Positions 8,728-20,007 of a stretch of DNA of 64,000 nucleotides are shown in pieces (position 1 is the stretch's first letter; the number at the start of each line of letters is the position of its first letter). Both the position numbers and the translations under genes were made by a program. The notes under the pieces were generated by a model that made no database searches, was not told the origin of the DNA, and was given only the letters and a program-made list of their open reading frames with translations. Source of the stretch: Sphingomonas sp. LC-1 (GTDB taxonomy: Bacteria > Pseudomonadota > Alphaproteobacteria > Sphingomonadales > Sphingomonadaceae); assembly GCF_025371035.1 (NCBI RefSeq), contig NZ_JANZXB010000003.1, forward strand, positions 310,001 to 374,000, written 5' to 3'.

Positions 8728-9303
8728 ATGCATGACCAGCCCAACAATGCGGTAAACTATCCGCTGCTCGCCCGCCCGCACATCCAGCTTTACGGCACGG
8801 TGGACGAGGTGATGTATGCCGGCTTCAAAGACCAGCTCGATGCTGCGCCTACCGATGGCCCGCTGGTGGTGTCGATCACCACGCTGGGCGGCGATCCGGA
8901 GATTGCGCGGGCGATGGGCGACTCGATCCGGCTGCTGAGGGATTATACGGGCCGCGACACGCTGTTCCTGGGCAAGGTCGCGGTCTATTCGGCGGGCGCG
9001 ACCCTGATGTCGGCCTTTCCGGTCGAGCATCGTTTCCTGACGCGCGGAACCCGTTTGATGCTGCACGAGCGGCAGATGAGCGGCAGCATCGACCTGTCTG
9101 GCCCGCTCACCAACCTGCCCGTGGTGCTGAAGGCCAAGCTGCACGAGATCGAGCAGTCGGTGCTGATCCAGGAGGAGGGCTTCCGCGCGATCGTCAACGG
9201 ATCGAAGGTGACCTTCGAGACGCTGCAGGAAAAGGCGAGGAGCAACTGGTATATCGACGCCGAGGAGGCGCGCGAGCTGGGCCTCGTTCTTGATGTGATC
9301 TGA
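8728..9303 (+). CDS. ClpP-like serine peptidase (S14)
   Basis: 191 residues of the ClpP/crotonase fold. The nucleophile Ser is in [15 protein letters not shown] and the His in [22 protein letters not shown] resembles the substrate-binding GG segment. It differs from canonical ClpP: the usual xCASM motif is replaced by YSAGA and there is no MxHQP motif. No clpX or tig gene is adjacent, so it is a paralogue of the housekeeping protease. It may be ATPase-independent. The start lacks a clear Shine-Dalgarno sequence. The respiratory sdhB gene follows after 109 bases. Confidence 0.75.
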   Translation: MHDQPNNAVNYPLLARPHIQLYGTVDEVMYAGFKDQLDAAPTDGPLVVSITTLGGDPEIARAMGDSIRLLRDYTGRDTLFLGKVAVYSAGATLMSAFPVEHRFLTRGTRLMLHERQMSGSIDLSGPLTNLPVVLKAKLHEIEQSVLIQEEGFRAIVNGSKVTFETLQEKARSNWYIDAEEARELGLVLDVI

Positions 9304-9412
9304 AGCAGCGCCTAAATCGGTCAAGACATTTGCGACAAGCGCCCCTGTCATGTATCGGCGGGGGCGATCCTTTGCCGACATGCCTGTCGGCCTATCCAGC
9401 GGGTTTGTGACC

Positions 9413-10192
9413 ATGGCCGAATTTGCCCTGCCGAAGAACAGCGTCATCAAGAAGGGCGAAACGCATAAGGCGACCACCGGCGGCCGTCTGAAAAAGTTCA
9501 AGGTCTATCGCTACGATCCCGACTCGGGCCAGAATCCGCGTTACGACACGTTCGAGATCGATCTCGACGAATGCGGTCCGATGGTGCTCGACGCGCTGAT
9601 CAAGATGAAGGCCGAGCAGGACAGCTCGCTGACCTTCCGTCGTTCGTGCCGCGAGGGTATTTGCGGATCGTGCGCGATGAACATCGATGGTCGCAACGGC
9701 CTGGCCTGCACCACCGCGATCGAGGATGTGAAGGGCACCGTCCAGATCACCCCGCTGCCGCACATGGACGTGGTCAAGGACCTGGTCCCCGACTTCACCC
9801 ATTTCTACGCGCAATATGCCTCGATCAAGCCGTGGCTGCAGACCGTGTCGCCCGCGCCCTCGGGCAAGGAGCGGCTCCAGTCGCCCGACGACCGCGCCAA
9901 GCTCGACGGCCTGTACGAGTGCATCCTGTGCGCCTGCTGCTCGACCTCGTGCCCCAGCTATTGGTGGAACAGCGACAAGTTCTTGGGCCCGGCGATCCTG
10001 CTCCAGGCCTATCGCTGGCTGGCCGACAGCCGCGACGAGATGACCGGCGAGCGTCTGGACGAGCTGGAGGATCCCTTCCGCCTGTACCGCTGCCACACGA
10101 TCATGAACTGTGCGAATGTCTGCCCCAAGGGTTTGAACCCGGCCAAGGCGATCGCGGAAATCAAGAAGATGGAGGCCGAGCGGATCATCTGA
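9413..10192 (+). CDS. sdhB: Succinate dehydrogenase iron-sulfur subunit
   Basis: 259 residues from the ATG giving MAEFALPKN; an in-frame ATG 63 bases upstream would add an unlikely leader. The [2Fe-2S] ligands are in [12 protein letters not shown] with a later Cys in GLAC. The C-terminal half carries the [4Fe-4S] motif [12 protein letters not shown] and the 3Fe-4S motif [14 protein letters not shown]. It passes electrons from the flavoprotein SdhA to the quinone site in complex II. SdhC, SdhD and SdhA are not found in the window, so sdhB is apart from, or at the very end of, the other sdh genes. A strong terminator follows. Confidence 0.95.
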   Translation: MAEFALPKNSVIKKGETHKATTGGRLKKFKVYRYDPDSGQNPRYDTFEIDLDECGPMVLDALIKMKAEQDSSLTFRRSCREGICGSCAMNIDGRNGLACTTAIEDVKGTVQITPLPHMDVVKDLVPDFTHFYAQYASIKPWLQTVSPAPSGKERLQSPDDRAKLDGLYECILCACCSTSCPSYWWNSDKFLGPAILLQAYRWLADSRDEMTGERLDELEDPFRLYRCHTIMNCANVCPKGLNPAKAIAEIKKMEAERII

Positions 10193-10215
10193 TCCGGTTG
10201 GTTCGACGGAAACGG

Positions 10216-10245
10216 AAAGGGGGTCGGAAACGGCCCCCTTTTTTC
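10216..10245 (+). terminator. Rho-independent terminator after sdhB
   Basis: AAAGGGGG pairs with CCCCCTTT across a 10-base loop, followed by a run of T, 24 bases beyond the sdhB stop. Confidence 0.8.
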
Positions 10246-10268
10246 GTGGCCGGTGGGAATCGCCGGAT

Positions 10269-10360
10269 ACCCTCACCCTTCCGGCGCTAACGCGCCCCCT
10301 CCCTCTCCCGCGGGGAGAGGGAAGGGGCCCGCCCGCGAAGCGGGTGGGAAGGGTGAGGGC
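10269..10360. repeat. Palindromic intergenic element (CCCTCACCCTTCC arms)
   Basis: The outer arms ACCCTCACCCTTCC and GGAAGGGTGAGGGC are inverted, with inner pairs CCCTCTCCCGCGGGGAGAGGG and CCCGCCCGCGAAGCGGGTGGG. The whole can fold as a branched cruciform. Such elements are common between genes in GC-rich Proteobacteria. It sits between the sdhB terminator and zapE. Confidence 0.75.
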
Positions 10361-10406
10361 GGAGGGGGTTGACGCATCCGGACCAGAGGCAGACATCGCC
10401 CCTAAT

Positions 10407-11531
10407 ATGCCCGACATCCTCAACGCCTATCGCCGCATGGTCTCCGCCGAAGAGCTCCGCCCCGATCCCGAACAGGCCACCGCCGCCGCCCGACTCGAAC
10501 AACTCGCCACCGAACTTGAAACCCCGCGCAAGTCCGGCTTTCTTGCTCGCCTGACGGGTAAAAGCGCCCCCGCGCCCAAGGGCGTGTATCTCTGGGGCGA
10601 TGTCGGGCGCGGCAAGTCGATGCTGATGGACCTGTTCTTCGACCATGTGGCGGTCGAGGCCAAGCGCCGGGTCCATTTTGCCGAGTTTATGCTGGAGGTC
10701 CATGCCCGTATCGCCACCGAGCGGGCCAAGCAGGCGGGCGACCCGATCGCCCCCGTCGCCGCCGCGCTGGCCGAGGAAGTCCGACTGCTGGCGTTCGACG
10801 AGATGATGGTGACCAACAGCCCCGACGCGATGATCTTGTCGCGGCTGTTCACCGCGCTGATCGAGGCGGGGGTGACGATCGTCACCACCTCCAATCGGCC
10901 GCCCAAGGACCTCTACAAGAACGGTCTCAACCGCGAGCATTTCCTGCCCTTCATCGCGCTGATCGAGGCGCGGCTGGACGTGCTGGCGCTCAACGGGCCG
11001 ACCGATTACCGGCGCGACCGGTTGGGGCGGCTGGATACCTGGATGGTACCCAATGGGCCGAAGGCGACGATGACGCTCTCGGCGGCGTTCTTCCGCCTGA
11101 CCGACTATCCGGTCGAGGATGCCGCGCATGTGCCCTCGGAGGATCTGAAGGTCGGTGGGCGCGTGCTGCATGTCCCCAAGGCGCTGAAGGGCGTCGCGGT
11201 CTTCTCGTTCAAGCGGCTGTGCGGAGAGGCGCGGGGGGCGGCGGACTATCTGGCGGTGGCGCGGCGTTTCCACACCGTCATCTTGGTGGGAATCCCCAAG
11301 CTGGGGCCGGAGAATCGCAACGAGGCCGCGCGCTTCGTCCAACTGATCGATGCGCTGTATGAACACAAGGTCAAGCTGCTCGCCGCAGCCGATGCCCAGC
11401 CTGCCGAACTTTATGAAACGGGGGACGGGCGGTTCGAGTTTGAACGCACGATCAGCCGCCTCGAAGAGATGCGATCCGAGGAGTATCTGGCGCAAGGTCA
11501 TGGCTCCGATGACGGGGTTGTGACAGTCTAA
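10407..11531 (+). CDS. zapE: Cell division AFG1-like ATPase
   Basis: 374 residues from the ATG giving MPDILNAYRRM. The P-loop is GVYLWGDVGRGKSML (about residues 60-70), Walker B is LLAFDEMMVT, and the sensor region is TIVTTSNRPP followed by LYKNGLNR. This is the AFG1/LACE1/ZapE architecture. In E. coli ZapE interacts with FtsZ at constriction and acts in an ATP-dependent manner; mitochondrial relatives assist quality control of respiratory complexes. Position next to sdhB and mdh fits its usual alphaproteobacterial context. Confidence 0.9.
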   Translation: MPDILNAYRRMVSAEELRPDPEQATAAARLEQLATELETPRKSGFLARLTGKSAPAPKGVYLWGDVGRGKSMLMDLFFDHVAVEAKRRVHFAEFMLEVHARIATERAKQAGDPIAPVAAALAEEVRLLAFDEMMVTNSPDAMILSRLFTALIEAGVTIVTTSNRPPKDLYKNGLNREHFLPFIALIEARLDVLALNGPTDYRRDRLGRLDTWMVPNGPKATMTLSAAFFRLTDYPVEDAAHVPSEDLKVGGRVLHVPKALKGVAVFSFKRLCGEARGAADYLAVARRFHTVILVGIPKLGPENRNEAARFVQLIDALYEHKVKLLAAADAQPAELYETGDGRFEFERTISRLEEMRSEEYLAQGHGSDDGVVTV

Positions 11532-11565
11532 TGCACTTGCGAACCATTATCGTTTAAAATCTTAA

Positions 11566-12615
<1,050 letters not shown>

Positions 12616-12629
12616 TCCAGCTGATTGTG

Positions 12630-12659
12630 CCCCGGCGGAGGCCGGGGCCCAGTTGGGAA
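12630..12659. repeat. Left inverted arm of the GIY-YIG unit
   Basis: Contains CCCCGGC-GGAG-GCCGGGG then CCCAGTTGGGAA, starting 15 bases past the mdh stop. Confidence 0.75.
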
Positions 12660-12669
12660 GGCGTTTGAG

Positions 12670-12966
12670 ATGGAGCGGCCGGGCTATGTCTATATCATGG
12701 CCAGCGATCGTAACGGGACGCTCTATCTCGGTGTGACCAGCAACCTCGCCCAGCGCGTGCTTCAGCATCGCGAAGGGGTGGTTACCGGGTTCACGCGAAA
12801 ACATCGCTGTCATCGCCTCGTCTGGTTCGAGGCGCATGAGAGCATCGAATCAGCACGGCAGCGCGAGCTGCGGATGAAAGAATGGAAGCGGGCCTGGAAG
12901 CTGCGGGAAATCGAAGGGCTCAATCCCGACTGGGATGATCTTTACGACCGGATCGCACTGCCATGA
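12670..12966 (+). CDS. Single-domain GIY-YIG nuclease family protein
   Basis: 98 residues from ATG at 12670; a longer in-frame start would begin inside the left repeat arm. The GIY motif appears as YVYIMAS (residues 6-12), the YIG motif as LYLGVT, the conserved Arg in LAQRVLQHR, and the catalytic Glu in RQRELRMKEWKRAWK. It is the minimal UPF0213/YhbQ-like type without DNA-binding tail. Family members are endonucleases of largely unknown role. It interrupts what would otherwise be an mdh-suc operon and may simply be read through. Confidence 0.9.
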   Translation: MERPGYVYIMASDRNGTLYLGVTSNLAQRVLQHREGVVTGFTRKHRCHRLVWFEAHESIESARQRELRMKEWKRAWKLREIEGLNPDWDDLYDRIALP

Positions 12967-12970
12967 TCGT

Positions 12971-13001
12971 TTCCCCAACTGGGCCCCGGCCTTCGCCGGG
13001 G
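12971..13001. repeat. Right inverted arm of the GIY-YIG unit
   Basis: TTCCCCAACTGGG followed by CCCCGGC-CTTC-GCCGGGG: the reverse complement of the left arm with about two differences. It begins 4 bases after the GIY-YIG stop codon and ends 21 bases before sucD. Confidence 0.75.
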
Positions 13002-13022
13002 AACAAGAGGAAGAGAAGTTAG

Positions 13023-13907
13023 ATGAGCATCCTCGTCAACAAGAACACCAAGGTCATCACCCAGGGCATGACGGGTGAAACCGGCACGTTCCACACCCAG
13101 CAGGCGCTGGCCTATGGCACGCAGATGGTCGGCGGCGTGACGCCGGGCAAGGGCGGCACCGAGCATATCGGCCTGCCGGTCTTCAACACCGTCGCCGAAG
13201 CCAAGTCGAAGACGGGCGCCGATGCGTCGGTCATCTATGTTCCGCCGCCCTTCGCGGCCGACTCGATCCTGGAAGCCATCGACGCCGAGATCCCGCTGAT
13301 CGTCGCGATCACCGAGGGCATTCCGGTCCTCGACATGGTCAAGGTGAAGCGCGCCCTGTCGGGTTCGAAGTCGCGCCTGATCGGCCCGAACTGCCCAGGC
13401 GTGCTGACGCCGGGCGAGTGCAAGATCGGCATCATGCCGGGTTCGATCTTCAAGAAGGGCTCGGTCGGCGTCGTGTCGCGTTCGGGAACCCTGACCTATG
13501 AGGCGGTGTTCCAGACTTCGAACGCTGGCCTGGGTCAGACGACCGCGGTCGGCATCGGTGGCGATCCCGTCAACGGCACCAACTTCATCGACGTGCTGGA
13601 ACTGTTCCTGGCCGACGACGAAACCCAGTCGATCATCATGATCGGCGAGATCGGCGGCTCGGCCGAAGAAGAAGCCGCGCAGTTCCTGCGTGACGAGGCC
13701 AAGCGCGGCCGCTCGAAGCCGATGGCCGGCTTCATCGCGGGCCGCACCGCGCCTCCGGGTCGTCGCATGGGCCATGCCGGTGCGATCGTGTCGGGCGGCC
13801 AGGGCGGTGCCGAGGACAAGATCGCGGCGATGGAAGCGGCCGGGATCAAGGTCGCGGCCAGCCCGTCGGAGCTCGGCTCGACCCTGTTGTCGGTGCTGAA
13901 CAAGTAA
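13023..13907 (+). CDS. sucD: Succinate-CoA ligase (ADP-forming) subunit alpha
   Basis: 294 residues. The CoA-binding Rossmann segment opens the protein ([17 protein letters not shown]), and the phospho-histidine loop is [11 protein letters not shown] near residue 250. It converts succinyl-CoA to succinate with substrate-level phosphorylation. The partner subunit SucC is not upstream, where it would normally be; the GIY-YIG unit occupies the space after mdh. Ribosome site GAGGAAGAGAAG precedes the ATG. Confidence 0.96.
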   Translation: MSILVNKNTKVITQGMTGETGTFHTQQALAYGTQMVGGVTPGKGGTEHIGLPVFNTVAEAKSKTGADASVIYVPPPFAADSILEAIDAEIPLIVAITEGIPVLDMVKVKRALSGSKSRLIGPNCPGVLTPGECKIGIMPGSIFKKGSVGVVSRSGTLTYEAVFQTSNAGLGQTTAVGIGGDPVNGTNFIDVLELFLADDETQSIIMIGEIGGSAEEEAAQFLRDEAKRGRSKPMAGFIAGRTAPPGRRMGHAGAIVSGGQGGAEDKIAAMEAAGIKVAASPSELGSTLLSVLNK

Positions 13908-13919
13908 GGCGTATCGCGT

Positions 13920-14000
13920 CACCCCGGCACACCCGCCGGGGTCCGTGGCGGCAGGCGGGCCGCTCGCGGCTGCGGACCCCAGGCGGATGTGCCGGGGTGG
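13920..14000. repeat. Palindromic element between sucD and sucA
   Basis: The arm CACCCCGGCACACCCGCC (13920 onward, continuing GGGGTCCG) is repeated inverted at 13973-14000. A second hairpin, GGCGGCAGGCGGGCCGC, lies between. It forms a long stem with a CCCCGG core like those of the GIY-YIG arms. It could moderate transcription within the suc operon. Confidence 0.7.
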
Positions 14001-14037
14001 CGATCATGAAGAAGACGGGCGGTCGAGGAAGCGTCTC

Positions 14038-17019
14038 ATGGGCTACGAAGGCCAGGAATTCAGCGAAATCGCGGCGGGCGTCAGCCCCGCTTTCATCGAA
14101 ACGCTCTATGCCAAGTATCAGGCCGACTCGTCGTCGGTCGATGCGGGCTGGCGGACCTTTTTCGACGGTCTGGAGCAGGGCGTGGGCGCCCCCAGCTGGC
14201 AGAACAAGCGCTGGCCGCTGACCTCGACCGACGATCTGACGGCGGGCCTCGACCCGACCCAGATGGAACCGGCCCCCAAGCCTGCCAAGGGCGGCAAGCC
14301 CGCCCCGGCGGCCGCTGCGGCCGCGGCCCCCTCCACCGCCGACATCGTCAAGGCGGCGGGCGACGCGATCCGCGCGCAGATGCTGATCCGCACCTACCGG
14401 GTGCGCGGCCATCTTGCTGCCAATCTCGACCCGCTCGGCCTGTCGGGCCTGCGTGAGCTTCCGGAAGACCTGAAGACCGAATATCACGGCTTCACCGACG
14501 CCGATCTCGACCGCAAGGTCTATCTGGGCGGCACGATGGGCTTCGAATGGGCGACCGTTCGCGAGCTGGTCGACACGCTGCGCAAGAATTATTGCGGTAA
14601 TATCGGCCTCGAGTACATGCACATCGCGGATGTGGAGGAGCGCCGCTTCCTTCAGGACCGGATGGAAGGCCAGGACAAGGCGATCGACTTCACCGTCGAT
14701 GGCAAGAAGGCCATCCTGAACAAGGTCATCGAGGCCGAGCAGTGGGAAAAGTTCCTCGGCAAGAAGTACGTCGGCACCAAGCGCTTCGGCCTGGACGGCG
14801 GCGAGTCGATGATCCCCGCGCTGGAATCGGTCATCAAGTACGGTGGCCAGATGGGTGTGCGCGAGATCGTGTTCGGCATGGCGCATCGCGGCCGTCTGAA
14901 CGTGTTGGCCAACGTCATGGCCAAGCCGCTGCGCGTGATCTTCCACGAATTCGCCGGTGGTTCGGCCAACCCCGATGACATTGGCGGATCGGGCGACGTG
15001 AAGTATCACCTCGGCACCTCGACCGACCGTGAGTTTGATGGCCACAAGGTCCATATGTCGCTGGTCGCCAACCCCTCGCACCTCGAGGCGGTGAACCCGG
15101 TCGTGCTGGGCAAGACCCGCGCGATCCAGACCATCGCGGACGACCTGACCGATCACTCGGCGTCGGTGCCGGTCCTGATCCACGGCGACGCGGCCTTTGC
15201 GGGCCAGGGCATCGTGTGGGAGTGCCTCGGCTTTTCGGGCATCCGTGGCTACAACACGGGTGGCTGCGTCCACTTCATCATCAACAACCAGGTGGGCTTC
15301 ACCACCAGCCCGCAGTTCGCGCGCTCCTCGCCCTATCCGTCGGATGTGGCCAAGGGCGTTCAGGCGCCGGTCTTCCATGTCAATGGTGACGATCCCGAGG
15401 CGGTGACCTTCGCCACCAAGATGGCGATCGAATTCCGTCAGAAGTTCCACCGCGACATCGTGATCGACATGTGGTGCTATCGCCGCTTCGGCCACAATGA
15501 AGGCGATGAGCCGGGCTTCACCCAGCCGCTGATGTACAACAAGATCCGCTCGCACCCCGGCGTTGCCGAAACCTATGCAAAGCGTCTCGTGTCCGAGGGC
15601 GTGGTCGATCAGGCCTGGGTCGACGAGAATATCAAGCAGTATACCACGCGCTGCGATGGCGAGTTCGAGGCGGGCCAGGGCTACAAGCCCAACAAGGCTG
15701 ACTGGTTCGCCGGTCGCTGGTCGGGTCTGTCGGCACCCAAGGAAACCGACCAGGGTCGCCGCAACGTGGAGACCGGCCTCGACAAGAAGCTGTTCGACGC
15801 GATCGGCCGCACGCTGACCACGATCCCGGAAGGCTTGCAGGTCCACAAGACTCTGAACCGCGTGCTCGACGCCAAGCGGCAGATGTTCGCGACGTCCGAG
15901 AATTTCGACTGGGCGACCGGCGAGGCTTTGGCCTTCGGTTCGCTGCTGTCGGAAGGTTACGGCGTGCGTCTGTCGGGCCAGGATTCGGGGCGCGGCACCT
16001 TCTCGCAGCGTCATGCGGTCTGGGTCGACCAGGCCGACGAGCACAAGTACGTGCCGCTGAAGACGGTCGAGCATGGCAGCTTCGAGGTGCTGGACAGCCC
16101 GCTGTCCGAGTACGGCGTGCTGGGCTTCGAATATGGCTATGCGCTCGCCGATCCGAAGACGCTGGTGCTGTGGGAGGCGCAGTTCGGCGACTTCGTCAAC
16201 GGCGCGCAGATCATGATCGACCAGTTCATTACGAGCGGCGAGTCCAAGTGGCTGCGCGCCAACGGCCTCGTGATGCTGCTGCCGCATGGCTATGAAGGCC
16301 AGGGGCCGGAGCACTCGTCGGCCCGTCCCGAGCGCTTCCTCCAGTCTTGCGCCAACGACAATATCCAGGTTGCGAACTGCACCACCCCGGCCAACTATTT
16401 CCACCTGTTGCGCCGCCAGATGCACCGTAACTTCCGCAAGCCGCTGATCGTCTTCACCCCCAAGTCGCTGCTGCGTCACAAGCTGGCGGTGTCGAAGGCC
16501 GAGGAATTCCAGGGCGAGAGCCACTTCCGCCGTCTGCTGTCGGACACCAACGGTGCCGCCGACGAGGCGACGACGCGTCTGGTCCTGTGCACCGGCAAGG
16601 TCGCCTATGACCTGATCGAGGCACGCGACGCGGCGGGCGACACCACGACCCAGATCGTGCGCGTCGAGCAGCTCTATCCGTTCCCGAGCGACGCGCTCGC
16701 CAAGCGGATCGCTCGCATGCCGAACCTGCAGGACGTGGTCTGGGCGCAGGAAGAGCCGAAGAACAACGGTTACTGGTTCTTCGTCGAGCCGCTGATCGAG
16801 GAAGCGTTGGCCGAGGCCGGTGCGAGCGTGAAGCGCGCCCGTTATGCGGGTCGTGCGGCGGCGGCATCGCCCGCCACCGGCCTGATGAAGCGCCACACCG
16901 CCGAGCAGGGCGCGCTGGTCGCCGATGCGCTGGGCCACAATGTCCGCGAGGAAATCCGCCGGACGCGCGCCGAGGGCAGCAACACCACCGCCAAGCCGAC
17001 CACGGCGGCGGCGGACTGA
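14038..17019 (+). CDS. sucA: 2-oxoglutarate dehydrogenase E1 component
   Basis: 993 residues from ATG at 14038, which has a GAGGAA ribosome site; the ORF extends 93 bases upstream through the palindrome. The N-terminal E2-binding part has FIETLYAKYQAD. MAHRGRLNVLANVM carries the active-site His, and HGDAAFAGQG belongs to the thiamine-diphosphate site. The C-terminal transketolase-like part ends with LYPFPSDAL and QEEPKNNGYW. It decarboxylates 2-oxoglutarate and succinylates the lipoyl group of SucB. Confidence 0.97.
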   Translation: MGYEGQEFSEIAAGVSPAFIETLYAKYQADSSSVDAGWRTFFDGLEQGVGAPSWQNKRWPLTSTDDLTAGLDPTQMEPAPKPAKGGKPAPAAAAAAAPSTADIVKAAGDAIRAQMLIRTYRVRGHLAANLDPLGLSGLRELPEDLKTEYHGFTDADLDRKVYLGGTMGFEWATVRELVDTLRKNYCGNIGLEYMHIADVEERRFLQDRMEGQDKAIDFTVDGKKAILNKVIEAEQWEKFLGKKYVGTKRFGLDGGESMIPALESVIKYGGQMGVREIVFGMAHRGRLNVLANVMAKPLRVIFHEFAGGSANPDDIGGSGDVKYHLGTSTDREFDGHKVHMSLVANPSHLEAVNPVVLGKTRAIQTIADDLTDHSASVPVLIHGDAAFAGQGIVWECLGFSGIRGYNTGGCVHFIINNQVGFTTSPQFARSSPYPSDVAKGVQAPVFHVNGDDPEAVTFATKMAIEFRQKFHRDIVIDMWCYRRFGHNEGDEPGFTQPLMYNKIRSHPGVAETYAKRLVSEGVVDQAWVDENIKQYTTRCDGEFEAGQGYKPNKADWFAGRWSGLSAPKETDQGRRNVETGLDKKLFDAIGRTLTTIPEGLQVHKTLNRVLDAKRQMFATSENFDWATGEALAFGSLLSEGYGVRLSGQDSGRGTFSQRHAVWVDQADEHKYVPLKTVEHGSFEVLDSPLSEYGVLGFEYGYALADPKTLVLWEAQFGDFVNGAQIMIDQFITSGESKWLRANGLVMLLPHGYEGQGPEHSSARPERFLQSCANDNIQVANCTTPANYFHLLRRQMHRNFRKPLIVFTPKSLLRHKLAVSKAEEFQGESHFRRLLSDTNGAADEATTRLVLCTGKVAYDLIEARDAAGDTTTQIVRVEQLYPFPSDALAKRIARMPNLQDVVWAQEEPKNNGYWFFVEPLIEEALAEAGASVKRARYAGRAAAASPATGLMKRHTAEQGALVADALGHNVREEIRRTRAEGSNTTAKPTTAAAD

Positions 17020-17133
17020 CACTTAACCGAATTCCCCGGTCCTTCAGGGGCCGGGGAGGGATGAAATCTGGCGCGGGCGCTTTGCCCGCCCGCGTAAGAG
17101 CCCCGGTCGATGGACCGGGCGGAGGAAATGGAA

Positions 17134-18366
<1,233 letters not shown>

Positions 18367-18382
18367 TCGGTTTGTGACCTAT

Positions 18383-18414
18383 ACGGACCCTTGCACCGGC
18401 GAGGGTCCGTTATT
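18383..18414 (+). terminator. Hairpin between sucB and lpd
   Basis: ACGGACCCT pairs perfectly with AGGGTCCGT over a 10-base loop and is followed by TATTGCTG. The tail is weak, so it may act as a processing or attenuating hairpin rather than a full stop. Confidence 0.5.
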
Positions 18415-18476
18415 GCTGTGTGAAGGCGGGTGCGCCCGCAGGCTGGACCCCGAAGGCCGGGGAACGGGAGAGACAA

Positions 18477-19871
18477 ATGGCTGAGTATGACTATGACGTC
18501 CTGGTGATCGGCGCTGGCCCCGGCGGCTATGTTGCGGCGATCCGCGCGGCGCAGCTGGGCCTGAAGACCGCGTGCGCCGAGTCGCGCGAGACGCTGGGCG
18601 GCACCTGCCTCAATGTCGGCTGCATCCCGTCCAAGGCGCTGCTCCACGCCTCCGAACTGTTCGAGGAAGCGTCGCATGGTGCCCTTGCGAAGTTCGGTGT
18701 CGAGATCGAGGGCGCGAAGCTCAACCTCGACCAGATGCATGCCGAAAAGGCCAAGGCGGTCGGCGAGCTGACCGGCGGCATCGAATATCTGTTCAAGAAG
18801 AACAAGGTCACCTGGCTGAAGGGTAAGGCCGCGTTCCAGGATTCGAGCACGGTCACGGTCGGCGACCAAACCGTCACCGCGCGCGACATCGTGATCGCGA
18901 CCGGCTCGGTCGTGACCCCGCTGCCGGGCGTCGAGATCGACCAGAAGGTCGTGGTCGACTCGACCGGCGCGCTGGCGCTGCCCAAGGTGCCCGAGCATCT
19001 GGTCGTCATCGGCGGCGGCGTGATCGGGCTTGAGCTGGGCTCGGTCTGGCGTCGTCTGGGAGCCAAGGTCACGGTCGTCGAATATCTCGACCAGATCCTC
19101 CCCGGCTTCGACGGCGAGGTCCGCAAGGAATCGGCCAAGCTGTTCAAGAAGCAGGGCATGGAGCTGAAGACCTCGACCAAGGTGACCGGCGTCACCGTCG
19201 AGGGCGATCGCGCGACCGTATCGGTCGAACCGGCGGCTGGCGGTGCGGCGGAAACGCTGTCGGCCGATGCCGTGCTGGTCGCGATCGGCCGCAAGCCGAA
19301 CATCGACGGCCTGAACCTGGAGGCCGCCGGCGTGAAGCTGACCGATCGCGGTCAGGTCGCCATCGACCATGACTTCGCGACCAATGTCGACGGCATCTGG
19401 GCGATTGGCGACGTGGCGCCGGGCCTGATGCTCGCCCACAAGGCCGAGGACGAAGGCGTCGCGGTGGCCGAGAACATCGCGGGCCAGACCGGCATCGTGA
19501 ACCACGACGTCATCCCCAGCGTCGTCTACACCATGCCCGAAATCGCCGGCGTCGGCTTGTCGGAAGAGGCCGCCAAGGAAAAGGGCGAAGTGAAGGTCGG
19601 CAAGTTCCCCTTCATGGCGAACAGCCGCGCCAAGACCAACCGCGACACCGACGGCTTCGTGAAGGTCATCGCCGACGCCAAGACCGACCGCGTGCTGGGC
19701 GTGTGGATCATCTCCTCGCTGGCCGGCACAATGATCGCGCAGGCCGCCCAGGCGATGGAATTCGGCGCAACGTCGGAAGACATCGCCTATACCTGCCACG
19801 CGCACCCGACCCATGCCGAGGCGCTCAAGGAAGCCGCCATGGCGGTGCAGGGCAAGCCGATCCACATCTGA
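18477..19871 (+). CDS. lpd: Dihydrolipoyl dehydrogenase (E3)
   Basis: 464 residues from ATG giving MAEYDYDVLVIGAGPGG. The redox disulfide is in GGTCLNVGCIPSKALLH, the NAD-binding loop is VVIGGGVIGLELGSVW, and the C-terminal HAHPTHAEAL supplies the His-Glu pair. It reoxidises dihydrolipoamide on SucB. A GGGAGAGAC ribosome site precedes it. Last gene of the suc cluster; a strong hairpin follows. Confidence 0.96.
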   Translation: MAEYDYDVLVIGAGPGGYVAAIRAAQLGLKTACAESRETLGGTCLNVGCIPSKALLHASELFEEASHGALAKFGVEIEGAKLNLDQMHAEKAKAVGELTGGIEYLFKKNKVTWLKGKAAFQDSSTVTVGDQTVTARDIVIATGSVVTPLPGVEIDQKVVVDSTGALALPKVPEHLVVIGGGVIGLELGSVWRRLGAKVTVVEYLDQILPGFDGEVRKESAKLFKKQGMELKTSTKVTGVTVEGDRATVSVEPAAGGAAETLSADAVLVAIGRKPNIDGLNLEAAGVKLTDRGQVAIDHDFATNVDGIWAIGDVAPGLMLAHKAEDEGVAVAENIAGQTGIVNHDVIPSVVYTMPEIAGVGLSEEAAKEKGEVKVGKFPFMANSRAKTNRDTDGFVKVIADAKTDRVLGVWIISSLAGTMIAQAAQAMEFGATSEDIAYTCHAHPTHAEALKEAAMAVQGKPIHI

Positions 19872-19893
19872 TCGGTTGTCACCGGATGATGAA

Positions 19894-19930
19894 AGGGGGG
19901 CGGGCATCGCAAGATGTCCGCCCCTTCTGC
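19894..19930 (+). terminator. Terminator-like hairpin after lpd
   Basis: A 12-bp stem (GGGGCGGGCATC with GATGTCCGCCCC, one G-T pair) closed by a GCAA tetraloop, followed by TTCTGCT. The T-run is short but the stem is strong. Confidence 0.65.
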
Positions 19931-20007
19931 TATGCGTGAAGCGCAAGATCGGTCGAGCGCGGTTTCGAGACGAAGGTCTAGCTGTCATCGCCACGGAGGA
20001 CAGGACG

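Larger units (their letters stand above)
12630..13001. mobile_element. Candidate GIY-YIG/palindrome unit inserted between mdh and sucD
   Basis: A small nuclease gene is bracketed by inverted arms of about 30 bases (12630-12659 and 12971-13001), which agree at all but about two positions. Each arm itself contains a hairpin of the form CCCCGGC-N4-GCCGGGG followed by CCCAGTTGGG. The arrangement resembles the REP palindromes that flank RAYT transposases. Here the enzyme is a GIY-YIG protein; its role in spreading the palindromes is inference. Confidence 0.5.

Noticed and set aside
13846-17022. 1058-codon frame opposite sucD-sucA
   Set aside because: Shadow of two certain Krebs-cycle genes; no family pattern.
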